Source: Actinophytocola sp. (GTDB lineage Bacteria; Actinomycetota; Actinomycetes; Mycobacteriales; Pseudonocardiaceae). From it: DNA of 64,000 nucleotides. Shown here piece after piece: positions 11,871-21,680 of the stretch (the first letter of the stretch is position 1; each line of letters starts with the position of its first letter). The translations under genes and the position numbers were made by a program. The stretch is taken from positions 41,097 through 105,096 of the forward strand of contig NZ_WHTD01000004.1 in assembly GCF_009379765.1 (NCBI RefSeq), in the 5' to 3' direction. A model generated the notes under the pieces. The model was not told the DNA's origin and ran no database searches. It was given only the letters and a program-made list of their open reading frames with translations.

Positions 11871-12866
11871 ATGGCTCGTTACTTCGGCCGAAAGCTGCTG
11901 ATCTACGCCCTCACCTTCTTCGTGGCGGTCACGATCAACTGGCTGATCCCCCGGTTCATGCCGGGGGATCCGGTCCGGAGCATGGTGGCACGGGCCGGGC
12001 TGCAGACGCCCGAGGGCGTGGCGGCCATGCGGGAGTACTACTCGGCCCTGTTCGGGTTCGACGTCCCCGTGTGGCAGCAGTACCTCAACTTCTGGGGCGG
12101 TCTGTTCCGCGGTGACCTCGGGGTGAGCCTGTGGGCGTTCCCGCAGCCGGTCACGGGCATCATCCTCGCCGCGGTGCCCTACACGCTCGGCCTGCTCATC
12201 CCGGCGATCCTGCTGAGCTACTGGGCCGGCAACAAGTTCGGCGCCTACGCCGCACGCAAGAAGGTGCTCGACAACACCGTCCTGCCGGTCTGGTACGTGC
12301 TCACCGCGACGCCGTACATGTGGCTGGCGATCCTGCTCGCGTGGGGGCTGGGCAAGGTTGCCGGCATCTTCCCGGTCGGCCGCAGCTTCAGCGCGTCGCT
12401 CGAGCCGGCCTGGTCGTGGCTGTTCATCAACGACCTGATCAGCCACTGGTTCCTGCCGTTCCTGTCGCTGTTCCTGGTGGCCTTCGGCGGCTGGGCGATC
12501 GGGATGCGCAACCTGATCATCTACGAGCTGGAGGCGGACTACGCGCACTACCTCGGGGCGCTCGGCGCGCCCACGAAGCTGGTCCGCCGCTACGCCTACC
12601 GCAACGCGATGCTCCCGCAGATCACCGGGCTCGCGCTGCAGCTGGGCGTGATCGTCGGCGGCGCGGTGGTCACCGAGATCGTCTTCGACTACCGCGGGCT
12701 GGGCTACCTGGTGCTCGAGGCGATCAAGACGAACGACTTGTTCCTCCTGCAGGGCATCTTCCTGTTCATCGTGATCGGGGTGCTGGTGGCCAACTTCGTC
12801 ATCGACATCGTCTACGTCCTGGTCGATCCCCGGACCAGGACCGGGATGGGAGGCGGGTCGGCGTGA
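11871..12866 (+). CDS. ABC transporter permease (DppB-like)
   Basis: LIPRFMPGDPVRSM; YRNAMLPQITGLALQLG EAA loop. Confidence 0.93.
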   Translation: MARYFGRKLLIYALTFFVAVTINWLIPRFMPGDPVRSMVARAGLQTPEGVAAMREYYSALFGFDVPVWQQYLNFWGGLFRGDLGVSLWAFPQPVTGIILAAVPYTLGLLIPAILLSYWAGNKFGAYAARKKVLDNTVLPVWYVLTATPYMWLAILLAWGLGKVAGIFPVGRSFSASLEPAWSWLFINDLISHWFLPFLSLFLVAFGGWAIGMRNLIIYELEADYAHYLGALGAPTKLVRRYAYRNAMLPQITGLALQLGVIVGGAVVTEIVFDYRGLGYLVLEAIKTNDLFLLQGIFLFIVIGVLVANFVIDIVYVLVDPRTRTGMGGGSA

Positions 12867-13825
12867 CCACGTCGGACAGGGCGCCGGAGGCTGTCGGCCC
12901 GGACGAGCCCGTCGCGGTGCCGGGCGGGCCGGTACCCGAGCTCGCGGCCGTGCCCGGGGTCGCCGTCGTCCCGGCGGCGGGGGTCCGCCGGGAGGCGCTG
13001 TACTTCGCGGTGCGCAACCGCAAGCTCGTGGGCGGGCTCTCCGTCGTGGTGCTGTTCCTCCTCGCGGCGCTCGTCGGGCCGTGGTTCACCTCGGCCGACC
13101 CGCTCGCCTACGTCGGCCCGCCGGCCGCGGCGCCGTCGGGCGAGTACTGGCTCGGCACGACGACGTTCGGCCAGGACGTGGCGTCCCAGTTCGTGCACGG
13201 GTTGCGGGCGACGTTCTTCGTCGGCGTGGTGGCCGGGCTGATCGCCGGGGTCATCGGCATGCTCATCGGGTTCACCGCGGGCTACCGGGGCGGGATGGTC
13301 GACGAGATCCTGAACATGATCACGAACGTCGTGCTGGTGCTGCCCGTGCTCGCGGTGCTCATGATCATCGCCGCCTACCTCCAGGTCCGCGACGTCCAGG
13401 TGCAGGCCGTGATCATCGGGCTGTTCTCCTGGCCGTGGGTGGCCAGGGCGGTTCGGGCACAGACGTTCTCCTTGCGGGCCAGGGAGTTCGTCGACCTCGC
13501 GAAGCTGAGTGGCGCGCCGGTGCGCCGGATCATCCTCCGCGAGATCGCCCCGAACATGGCCTCCTACCTGTTCATGGTGTTCATCCTGCTGTTCGGCGGC
13601 TCGGTGCTGTTCGCCGCGACGCTCGACTTCATCGGACTGGGTCCCACCGACGGCATCTCGCTCGGGCTGATGCTCAACCACGCCAAGCAGTGGAGCGCGA
13701 TGAACCTCGGCATGTGGTGGTGGTTCATCCCGCCGGGCCTGGGCATCACGATGATCGTCGGCGCGCTCTACATCATGAACGTCGGCCTGGACGAGGTGTT
13801 CAACCCGAAGCTGCGGGAGATGTAG
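12863..13825 (+). CDS. ABC transporter permease (DppC-like)
   Basis: YWLGTTTFGQDVASQFVHGLRATFFVG; EFVDLAKLSGAPVRRIILREIAPN. Confidence 0.93.
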   Translation: MTTSDRAPEAVGPDEPVAVPGGPVPELAAVPGVAVVPAAGVRREALYFAVRNRKLVGGLSVVVLFLLAALVGPWFTSADPLAYVGPPAAAPSGEYWLGTTTFGQDVASQFVHGLRATFFVGVVAGLIAGVIGMLIGFTAGYRGGMVDEILNMITNVVLVLPVLAVLMIIAAYLQVRDVQVQAVIIGLFSWPWVARAVRAQTFSLRAREFVDLAKLSGAPVRRIILREIAPNMASYLFMVFILLFGGSVLFAATLDFIGLGPTDGISLGLMLNHAKQWSAMNLGMWWWFIPPGLGITMIVGALYIMNVGLDEVFNPKLREM

Positions 13826-14776
13826 ATGAGTCTCGTCGTCGACGACCTGCGGGTGTACTACCGGACCTTGCGCGGTGACGTGCGGGCGCTGGACGGCGTG
13901 AGCTTCTCGGTGACCGACGGGGAGATCATGGGGCTGGTGGGGGAGTCCGGCTCCGGCAAGACCACGCTCGGCAAGAGTCTCATCCGGCTGGACAGTCGGA
14001 TGAGGCACGTCGGCGGCGCGGTCACGCTCGACGGCCGGGAGCTGCCGATCGGGACCGACGCGAAGATGAACGAGTTCCGGTTCACCGAGGTCTCGATCGT
14101 CCCGCAGTACGCGATGAGCGCGATGAACCCCACCCGCAAGATCGGCAGGATGGTGCGCGAGCTGGTCGAGTCGCGGCGGATCAGGTTCGCCACCGTCCGG
14201 TCCGAGCTGGACAGCCGGCTCGAGCTCGTCGGCCTCGACCGGGCCGTGCTCGACCGGTACCCGATCGAGCTCTCCGGCGGGATGAAGCAGCGGATGGTCA
14301 TGGTGATCTCGACGCTGCTCAACCCGTCGCTGCTGATCGCCGACGAGGTCACCTCCGCGTTGGATGTGTCGACCCAGCGCGCGGTGGCCCGGACGCTCGC
14401 CCGCTTCCGCGACGAGGACCTCGTGCGCAGCATGATCGTGATCACCCACGACGTGTCGCTCGTCTACCAGATCGCGGACAGCATCACGGTGATGTATGCG
14501 GGCAAACTGGCCGAGAAGGCACCCACCGACGTGCTCGTCGACTCGCCCCGCCACCCTTACACCCAACTGCTGATCTCCTCGCTGCCCGAGGTGGGCGTGC
14601 GCTACGGCGGCAAGCGGCTCAGCGGGATCCCCGGCAGCCCGCCGCAGCTGCTGAACCCTCCCACCGGGTGCCGCTTCCGCGACCGCTGCCCGCTCGCCTT
14701 CGACAAGTGCGCCGAGGAGCCGCCGTTCGTCGAGATCGAGCCGAACCACTCGGTCGCCTGCTGGAAGGCCTCGTGA
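13826..14776 (+). CDS. ABC transporter ATPase (DppD-like)
   Basis: Walker A GESGSGKTT; LSGGMKQRMVM; C-terminal oligopeptide domain GCRFRDRCPLAFDKC. Confidence 0.95.
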   Translation: MSLVVDDLRVYYRTLRGDVRALDGVSFSVTDGEIMGLVGESGSGKTTLGKSLIRLDSRMRHVGGAVTLDGRELPIGTDAKMNEFRFTEVSIVPQYAMSAMNPTRKIGRMVRELVESRRIRFATVRSELDSRLELVGLDRAVLDRYPIELSGGMKQRMVMVISTLLNPSLLIADEVTSALDVSTQRAVARTLARFRDEDLVRSMIVITHDVSLVYQIADSITVMYAGKLAEKAPTDVLVDSPRHPYTQLLISSLPEVGVRYGGKRLSGIPGSPPQLLNPPTGCRFRDRCPLAFDKCAEEPPFVEIEPNHSVACWKAS

Positions 14777-15699
14777 TGCTCAAGCTGGACCGGATCTCGA
14801 AGACCTACCGGGTGGGCGCGTTCGCCGGCAAGGACCTGCCGGCGGTGCGGGACGTCAGCTTCGACATCCGGCCGGGCGAGGTGGTGTCGCTGATCGGCGA
14901 GAGCGGCAGCGGCAAGTCCACGATCGGCCGGCTGATCCTGCGGCTCGACCGGGCGACCAGCGGCACGATCACCTTTGACGGCACGGACATCTCCTCGCTG
15001 CGGCGCGGCGGGCTGAAGTCGTACTACCGCACGACCCAGGGTGTGTTCCAGGACCCGTTCAGCTCCTACAACCCGGTGTTCAAGGCGGACCGGGTGCTCG
15101 CGATGATCCGGACCGCGTACTTCCCGGGAACGAGCGACGCGGCGTGGCGGACCAAGGTGGACGATGCGCTGGCGGCAGTGAGCCTCAACCCCGCCGCGGT
15201 GCTCGACCGGTACCCGCACCAGCTCTCCGGCGGGCAGCTGCAGCGGCTGCTGATCGCGCGGGCGCTGCTGCTGGACATCAAGCTGCTGGTGGCCGACGAG
15301 GTGATCAGCATGCTCGACGCGTCGACCCGCATCGACGTGCTCAACCTGCTGGCCGACCTCAAGGAGCGCGGCCTCGCGGTCCTGTTCATCACCCACGACC
15401 TGTCGCTCGGCAACTACCTGAGCGACCAGACGGTGATCCTGCGCCGCGGGTCGGTGGTGGAGCGCGGATCGACGGAGAAGGTGTTCGGCAACCCGCTGCA
15501 TCCCTATACGAGGACACTGCTGGCGTCGGTCCCGCAGCTGCGTCGCAAGTGGGCGGAGGAGGACGTCGCCGAGTCGGCGGGCCCGTGCCTCTACCACCAG
15601 CGACACCCGGGCGAGGGGCCCGATCTCGCCGAGGTCGAGGACGAGCATCTCGTGGCATGCTTCAAGCTCCACGAGGGACGGAAATGCGGTAACGAGTGA
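14776..15699 (+). CDS. ABC transporter ATPase (DppF-like)
   Basis: GESGSGKSTIGRLILRLD; LSGGQLQRLLIARAL. Confidence 0.95.
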   Translation: MLKLDRISKTYRVGAFAGKDLPAVRDVSFDIRPGEVVSLIGESGSGKSTIGRLILRLDRATSGTITFDGTDISSLRRGGLKSYYRTTQGVFQDPFSSYNPVFKADRVLAMIRTAYFPGTSDAAWRTKVDDALAAVSLNPAAVLDRYPHQLSGGQLQRLLIARALLLDIKLLVADEVISMLDASTRIDVLNLLADLKERGLAVLFITHDLSLGNYLSDQTVILRRGSVVERGSTEKVFGNPLHPYTRTLLASVPQLRRKWAEEDVAESAGPCLYHQRHPGEGPDLAEVEDEHLVACFKLHEGRKCGNE

Positions 15700-16742
15700 C
15701 GAAACGTGTGACGATCACCGACATCGCCAGGAGGGCCGGACTGTCCAAGGGGGCGGTCTCCTACGCGCTCAACGGCCAGCCCGGGGTGTCGGAGTCGACG
15801 AGGCAGCGGGTGCTGCAGATGGCGCTGGAGATGGGCTGGCATCCCAACAGCGCGGCCAAGGCGCTGTCCGGTGCCCGCGCGGGGGCGTTCGGGCTGGTGC
15901 TGGCCCGGCCGGCGAGCACGCTCGGGGTCGAGCCGTTCTTCATGAAGCTGATCTCCGGGATGGAGAGCGCGATGGCCTCGTCGCAAACCGCGCTGCTGCT
16001 GCAGGTCGTCGCCGACCACGACGCGGAGATCGCCACGTACCGCCGCTGGTGGGCCGAGCGGCGGGTCGACGGGGTGTTCCTCATCGACCTGGAGGTGCAC
16101 GACAAGCGGGTGCCGGTGCTGGAGGAGCTCAAGCTGCCGGCGATGGTCGTCGGCGGACCCGGCAACCACGGCACCCTGCCCGGCGTGTGGATCGACGACA
16201 CGAGCGCGATGGTCATGGTCATGGAGTACCTGGCGGCGTTGCGGCACCGGCGGATCGCGCGGGTCGCGGGCGTGCCGGGGATGCTGCACACGGAGGTGCG
16301 CAAGGAGGCCTTCGACGAGGTGTCGGCGCGGATCGGGCTGGCGTGGTCGACCACGATCAACACCGACTACAGCCCGGAGGAGGGCGCGCAGGCGACCCGG
16401 CGGTTGCTGTCCGCGAGCACCCGGCCCACCGCGATCGTCTACGACAACGACGTGATGGCGGTCGCCGGAGTGTCGGTGGCGCACGAGATGGGCGTCGACG
16501 TTCCGGGCGATCTGTCGATCATGGCGTGGGACGACTCGGTGCTGTGCGAGATCGTCCACCCGCCGATCACCGCGGTCAGCCGGGACATCACCGGCTACGG
16601 CGTACACGTGGCGGAGCGGTTGCTCGCGCTGCTGGACGACGATCTCGACGGCCAGGCCGTGCGTGACTTCGAGGGCGTGCCGCCGAGGCTGGTGGTGCGG
16701 GGCAGTACCGCCCGCCCGGTCCGAAGTAGCGTCGGGGCATGA
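15696..16742 (+). CDS. LacI-family transcriptional regulator
   Basis: VTITDIARRAGLSKGAVSYALNGQPGVSESTRQRV HTH; LacI effector domain. Confidence 0.95.
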   Translation: MTKRVTITDIARRAGLSKGAVSYALNGQPGVSESTRQRVLQMALEMGWHPNSAAKALSGARAGAFGLVLARPASTLGVEPFFMKLISGMESAMASSQTALLLQVVADHDAEIATYRRWWAERRVDGVFLIDLEVHDKRVPVLEELKLPAMVVGGPGNHGTLPGVWIDDTSAMVMVMEYLAALRHRRIARVAGVPGMLHTEVRKEAFDEVSARIGLAWSTTINTDYSPEEGAQATRRLLSASTRPTAIVYDNDVMAVAGVSVAHEMGVDVPGDLSIMAWDDSVLCEIVHPPITAVSRDITGYGVHVAERLLALLDDDLDGQAVRDFEGVPPRLVVRGSTARPVRSSVGA

Positions 16743-17371
16743 CGCCCGAGGTGTTGCTGACCACCACGCGCAGTGTCCGCAAGCGGCTGGATCTCGACCG
16801 CCCGGTGCCGCTGGACCTCGTCCGGCGCGCTCTCGAGATCGCGCTGCAGGCCCCGAGCGGCTCGAACCGCCAGACGTGGCAGTGGCTGGTCGTCACCGAC
16901 GCGGCGCAGCGGGCCCGCATCGGCGCCGTGTACGCGAAGGCCTGCGCGGCCTACCTCGCCACCGGCGGCGCCGCGGGCAACCTCTTCGCCGACGACCCGG
17001 TGCGGTCGGCGGTCCAGCGGCGGGTCCACGACAGCGTGGCGCACCTGGCCGACCGCATGGGCGACGTCCCGGTCCTGGTGGTTCCGTGCATCCGGACCGG
17101 CGGGCCGCTGCAGGCCGGCAACCAGGCCGGCCTGTGGGGCTCGGTCCTGCCGGCGGCGTGGAGCTACATGCTCGCCGCGCGCTCGTTCGGCCTCGGCACC
17201 GCGTGGACCACCCTGCACCTGGCCCACGAGCGGGAGGTCGCCGAGATCCTCGACCTCCCCGGTGGCGTCCACCAGGCCGCGCTGATCCCGACCGCGTACT
17301 ACACGGGTGAGACCTTCAAGCCCGCCGCCCGCCAGCCCGTCGACGAGGTCCTCCACGTCGACCGCTGGTGA
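16739..17371 (+). CDS. Nitroreductase family protein
   Basis: RSVRKRLDLDRPVPLDLVRRALEIALQAPSGSNRQTWQWLVV. Confidence 0.92.
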   Translation: MTPEVLLTTTRSVRKRLDLDRPVPLDLVRRALEIALQAPSGSNRQTWQWLVVTDAAQRARIGAVYAKACAAYLATGGAAGNLFADDPVRSAVQRRVHDSVAHLADRMGDVPVLVVPCIRTGGPLQAGNQAGLWGSVLPAAWSYMLAARSFGLGTAWTTLHLAHEREVAEILDLPGGVHQAALIPTAYYTGETFKPAARQPVDEVLHVDRW

Positions 17372-17374
17372 GTC

Positions 17375-18505
17375 CTATCCGGAGCTTCCTCCCGGTTCCG
17401 ACCGGGCGCTCGGTGCGCGCCCGGCTCGGTGCCGCAGCACGAGGGTGATCGTCAGGCACACGGCCACCGGAACGGCGACCAGCGCGGGCAGGGCCAGCTC
17501 CGAGGTCGCCTGCATCGAGTAGCCGATGGCGGCGGGCAGCGTCACGTTGCCGATCATGGCGGCGGTCAGCAGCACGGCGTTGCCCCGGCGCGGGTCCGGG
17601 TGCGTGGACGCGTGCCACGCCAGCGCGGTGGGGAACACCGGACCGGCCAGGGCGCCGGCCAGCAGGTAGCCGGCCGGGGCGACATCGGGCACCGCGATCA
17701 GCGCGAGCGCGCAGAAGGCCGCGGTCAGGGTCGCCGCGATGATCCGGGCCGGTGGCCGGCCCGCGGTGAGCAGCGGGATCGCCAGCCTGCTCGCGGCCAT
17801 GCCCAGCCAGAACAGCGACGTCAGCGCCGAGGCGGTACCTGGTGCGTAGCCGTGCGCCTCCAGGTGCACGGTCTCCCAGCTGCTCAGCCCCGTCTCGAGG
17901 CCGGCGTAGCAGAACAGCAGGGCGCAGAACAGCGCCACCACCGCCGGCGAGTCGCCACCGGCCGGCGGGGCGTCGCGCGGCCGGACCCCGCCGAGGTCCC
18001 GCGCCGGCAGCGTGAGCAGGATCGCGACGGCCAGCACGCCGAACAGGTACGGGTAGCCGACTCCCCGGGTCACGCCCACCAGCGCCGGGCCGGCCGCCGC
18101 GCCCAGGCCGAACACGCCGTTGACGACGTTGGTGAGGGTCACGCCGCGCTGACCGGGCTGGCTCGCCATCGCGGTGTTGACGACCAGCACGAGCCCGCCG
18201 AAGCCGAGTCCCGCCACGAGCACCGCGAGCAGCGGCAGCGGCCACGGACCGCGGACGACCAGCCCGGCACTCCCGAGGAGCAACAGCACCGCCGGCCCGA
18301 CGACGAGGTAGGCCCGCGCCCACCGCTCGGTGAGCACGCCGCCGATCACCGTGCTCGCCAGCGAGCCGGCGAAGAACCCGCTGACGAGCAGCCCGGCGGT
18401 CGCGCCGGTCAGCCCGTTGTCGTCACGGACGATCGGGATGAGCGGTCCCAGCGTCGACTGGAACAGTCCGAGCAACCCGAAGAGCACCACGCATCGGAGG
18501 ACCAC
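17375..18505 (-). CDS. MFS transporter
   Basis: Multiple hydrophobic spans; VSGFFAGSLASTVIGGVLTERWA. Confidence 0.88.
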   Translation of the reverse strand: MVLRCVVLFGLLGLFQSTLGPLIPIVRDDNGLTGATAGLLVSGFFAGSLASTVIGGVLTERWARAYLVVGPAVLLLLGSAGLVVRGPWPLPLLAVLVAGLGFGGLVLVVNTAMASQPGQRGVTLTNVVNGVFGLGAAAGPALVGVTRGVGYPYLFGVLAVAILLTLPARDLGGVRPRDAPPAGGDSPAVVALFCALLFCYAGLETGLSSWETVHLEAHGYAPGTASALTSLFWLGMAASRLAIPLLTAGRPPARIIAATLTAAFCALALIAVPDVAPAGYLLAGALAGPVFPTALAWHASTHPDPRRGNAVLLTAAMIGNVTLPAAIGYSMQATSELALPALVAVPVAVCLTITLVLRHRAGRAPSARSEPGGSSG

Positions 18506-18511
18506 CCCGGG

Positions 18512-18937
18512 TCAGCCGTGGCTCTCGCACCACTTCTTGAGCGAGGAGGCTTCGGTGTCGACCGCGGCGCGGACGGCCTTGCCGGCGAGCAGGCCGGCCA
18601 CCGGCGCGAGCACCCCGCGCGCGGTGAACGTCAGCTCGGCGACGACCGCGCCCCGCTCGTCGGTGCGGATGACGTGGTCGGCCGACAGCTGCAGACCGGT
18701 GCCGGAGGTGACCCAGGTGAAGGATGTGCCGGGGGTCAGCTCGGTGACCGTCCAGGTTCGCACGGGCTGCTTCGGCTGGCGGACCTCCGCCTTGCTGCCC
18801 ACCCGAAGCTCACCGTCGTCGAGCCGGCGAATCTCGGTCATCGTGGGCGTCCACTCGGGCCACTTCTCGACGGCGGTGATCGTCTGCCACACCAGCTCGG
18901 CCGGCGCGTCGATCGGCGTGCTCACCTCGTGTCGCAT
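18512..18937 (-). CDS. SRPBCC family (polyketide cyclase/dehydrase-like) protein
   Basis: IDAPAELVWQTITAVEKWPEWTPTMTEIRRLDDGELRVGSKAEVRQP. Confidence 0.88.
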   Translation of the reverse strand: MRHEVSTPIDAPAELVWQTITAVEKWPEWTPTMTEIRRLDDGELRVGSKAEVRQPKQPVRTWTVTELTPGTSFTWVTSGTGLQLSADHVIRTDERGAVVAELTFTARGVLAPVAGLLAGKAVRAAVDTEASSLKKWCESHG

Positions 18938-18977
18938 GGGCCCTCCACTTCGATCGGTGTGATCGAACTGTATCGGC

Positions 18978-19229
18978 CTACGTCCGTGCCGCCGCTTGGT
19001 GCTCCTCCGCGCGGAGCCAGTACGCCGACGCGATCAGGACCATTCCGACGAACACCACCAGGGTGCCGCGCCAGGCCATGTCGACGAGCCACCCCACGAC
19101 GACGGCCGCCACCGCCACGGCCCACCCCCCGAGCACCCAGCGCGGCACGCGCCGGCGGACCGCGAGGACGGCGAGGCCGCTCAGCACGACCAGCGCGATC
19201 CGCCAGTACTCACCGAGCCAGGCCCACAT
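18978..19229 (-). CDS. Small membrane protein
   Basis: MWAWLGEYWRIALVVLSGLAVLAVRRRVP...VFVGMVLIASAYWLRAEEHQ; start overlaps the hrpB stop. Confidence 0.7.
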   Translation of the reverse strand: MWAWLGEYWRIALVVLSGLAVLAVRRRVPRWVLGGWAVAVAAVVVGWLVDMAWRGTLVVFVGMVLIASAYWLRAEEHQAAART

Positions 19230-21658
19230 CAGCCCATCGTACCCCGCCGGGTCGTGCGTGCGGTCGGGGTCGCGGTGGTCGGGTCGGCCGGCCAGGGGTG
19301 CTTCGGGTAGCGGCCGCGCAGCTCGGTGCGGACCTGCTGGTAGCCCTCGCGCCAGAAGGAGGTGAGGTCGCGGGTGATCGCGACCGGGCGGCCGGCGGGG
19401 GAGAGCAGGTGCAGCAGCACCGGGACGCGGCCGTCGGCGATCGTCGGCGTCGTGGTCCAGCCGAACGCCTCCTGCACCTTCACCGCGAGCACGGGCTCGT
19501 CGGCGGTGTAGTCGACCTTGACCCGCGCGCCGGACGGCACGGCCAGCCGGTCCGGCGCGAGCTCGTCGAGCCGGCCCGCCGCCGGCCAGGGCTGCAGCCG
19601 GGACAGCGCGTCGTGCGCGTCGACCCTGGCGAGGTCTGCCCGGCGCCGGGCCCGGGTGAGCTCCGGCCCGAGCCACACCGGCGCGGCGTCGAGCAGGGCG
19701 GCGTCGTCCATGGCGGGCCACGGATCGCCGAGGGCACGGTTCAGCAGCGCGAGCCGCGCGCGCAGGCGGGTGCCGGCGTCGGTCCACCGCAGCAGGCCGA
19801 GGCCCTCCTCGCGCAGGCCGTCGAGGAGCGCGTCCCGCAGCCGCTCGCGGTCCGGGTCGGTCAGCGGGCGCTCTCGCAGCACGATCGCGCCGAGGCGGGT
19901 GACCCGGCGGGTGACCACGTCGCCGCCGACCCAGCCGATCTCGTCCACAGTGGACAGCAGGGCCGGTGCCGCGCGTTCCGCGAGGGCCTGGTCGGCGCGG
20001 GCCGCCAGGCGGATCTTGCCCTGGGTTCGGCCGGGTTGGCGGTCGGCGCTCGCGACGGCCAGCCACTCGGCGTCCGCGGCGCCGTCGAGCTCGGCCGCGG
20101 TGCCGCCGGCCATCAGGTAGACCCGCGACCCGGCCGCGCGCCGGCGGGCCAGCCGCTCGGGATGGGCGAGCGCCACGACGAGCGCCGGGTCCGCTGTCCC
20201 GGCCGGGCGGTCCGGGACCAGGGCGGCGAGCCGCCGCACCTCCTGCCGCCAGCGCGGGGAGCCGTCCCGGCGCAGCGCGCGCACCGAGTCGGCGACATCG
20301 GTGCTCGTGGCGAGGGTGTCGTCGTCGAGCAGGGCCACCACCTCGGCCGCGGCCGTGGCGCCCATCGCGTCCGCGCCGTCGAGCAGGGCCCTGGCCAGCC
20401 GGGGGTGCAGGCCGATGCCGGCGATCCGCCGCCCGCGGTCGGTGACCGCGCCCGCCTTGTCCAGCGCGCCCAACGCGGTCAGCACGGCCCGGCCGGCGGC
20501 CAGCGCGCCGGGCGGCGGCGGGTCCCACCAGTCCAAACCGGCGCCGTCGGGCGTGCCCCAGCAGGCCAGCTCGAGCGCGAGCCGGGTGAGGTCGGTGGTC
20601 CGGATCTCCGGCTCCGGCTGGGCCGGCAGCGTGGTGTGCTCGTGCTCCGGCCAGCATCGGTACACCCGCCCGGCCGCCTCCCGTCCGGCCCGGCCGGCGC
20701 GCTGTTCGGCCACCGACGCCGACACCCTGGTGGTGACGAGCCCGGACAGGCCGCGGCGGTGGTCCATCCGCGACACCCGGGCGAGGCCGGAGTCCACGAC
20801 CGCGCGCACGCCCGGCACGGTGAGGCTGGACTCGGCGACCGCGGTGGCGAGCACCACCCGGCGTTCCGTGCCCGGCCGCAGCGCCGCGTCCTGGCGCGCG
20901 GCCGGGAGCCGGCCGTGCAGCGGCACGACGTTCACGCCGCCGAGCAGCGCGGTGGTCCGGGCGATCTCGCCGACCCCTGGCAGGAACACCAGCACGTCAC
21001 CGTCCGATTCGGACAGTGCGATCCGCGCGGCGCGGGCCACGCAAGCCTCGATGCGCTCGCCGCGGGCCGGCGGCGTGTGGGTCACGGTGACCGGGAAGGT
21101 CCGCACGTGCGCGCGGATCACCGGCGTGCCGTCGCCGAGCAGCTCGACGAGCCGGTCGGTGGCGACGGTGGCCGACGTCGCGAGGAGCCGCAGGTCCGGA
21201 CGCAGCCCGGCGCGGGCGTCGAGCACGAGCGTCAGCAGCAGGTCCGCGTCGAGGTGGCGTTCGTGGCACTCGTCCAGCAGCACGACGTCGGTGCCGGGCA
21301 GGCTCGGGTCGGACTGCAGCCGCCGGACCAGGAGCCCGGTGGTGACCACCTCGATGCGGGTGTCGCGCGAGGTCTTCCGGTCGCCGCGCACCGCATAGCC
21401 CACGGTGGCGCCCACCGGCTCGCCGAGCAGGGCCGCCATCCGCGCGGCCGCAGCCCTGGCCGCGAGCCGCCGCGGCTCGGCGACCACCACCTTGCCTGCC
21501 GTCGTCGCCGCGAGCGCCAGCGGAACGATCGTGGTCTTGCCGGTGCCGGGCGGCGCGACCAGCGCCGCGGTGCCGTGGTCGGCCAGCGCGGCCGTCACGT
21601 CGTCGAGGACCGCGCGTACCGGCAGCTCGGGCAGATCCGCGGGAAGGCGCACGAGCAC
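19229..21658 (-). CDS. hrpB: ATP-dependent helicase HrpB
   Basis: APPGTGKTTIVPLAL Walker A; LLDECHERHLDADLLL; C-terminal FWREGYQQVRTELRGRYPKHPWPADP. Confidence 0.93.
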   Translation of the reverse strand: MLVRLPADLPELPVRAVLDDVTAALADHGTAALVAPPGTGKTTIVPLALAATTAGKVVVAEPRRLAARAAAARMAALLGEPVGATVGYAVRGDRKTSRDTRIEVVTTGLLVRRLQSDPSLPGTDVVLLDECHERHLDADLLLTLVLDARAGLRPDLRLLATSATVATDRLVELLGDGTPVIRAHVRTFPVTVTHTPPARGERIEACVARAARIALSESDGDVLVFLPGVGEIARTTALLGGVNVVPLHGRLPAARQDAALRPGTERRVVLATAVAESSLTVPGVRAVVDSGLARVSRMDHRRGLSGLVTTRVSASVAEQRAGRAGREAAGRVYRCWPEHEHTTLPAQPEPEIRTTDLTRLALELACWGTPDGAGLDWWDPPPPGALAAGRAVLTALGALDKAGAVTDRGRRIAGIGLHPRLARALLDGADAMGATAAAEVVALLDDDTLATSTDVADSVRALRRDGSPRWRQEVRRLAALVPDRPAGTADPALVVALAHPERLARRRAAGSRVYLMAGGTAAELDGAADAEWLAVASADRQPGRTQGKIRLAARADQALAERAAPALLSTVDEIGWVGGDVVTRRVTRLGAIVLRERPLTDPDRERLRDALLDGLREEGLGLLRWTDAGTRLRARLALLNRALGDPWPAMDDAALLDAAPVWLGPELTRARRRADLARVDAHDALSRLQPWPAAGRLDELAPDRLAVPSGARVKVDYTADEPVLAVKVQEAFGWTTTPTIADGRVPVLLHLLSPAGRPVAITRDLTSFWREGYQQVRTELRGRYPKHPWPADPTTATPTARTTRRGTMG

Positions 21659-21680
21659 GAGTCTGCTGTACCGCCGGGCG

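Noticed and set aside
8100-12548. 1482-aa minus-strand ORF
   Set aside because: Antisense to clearly coding GH5/SBP/permease genes; Arg/Asp/Val-rich low-complexity translation typical of high-GC shadow ORFs.
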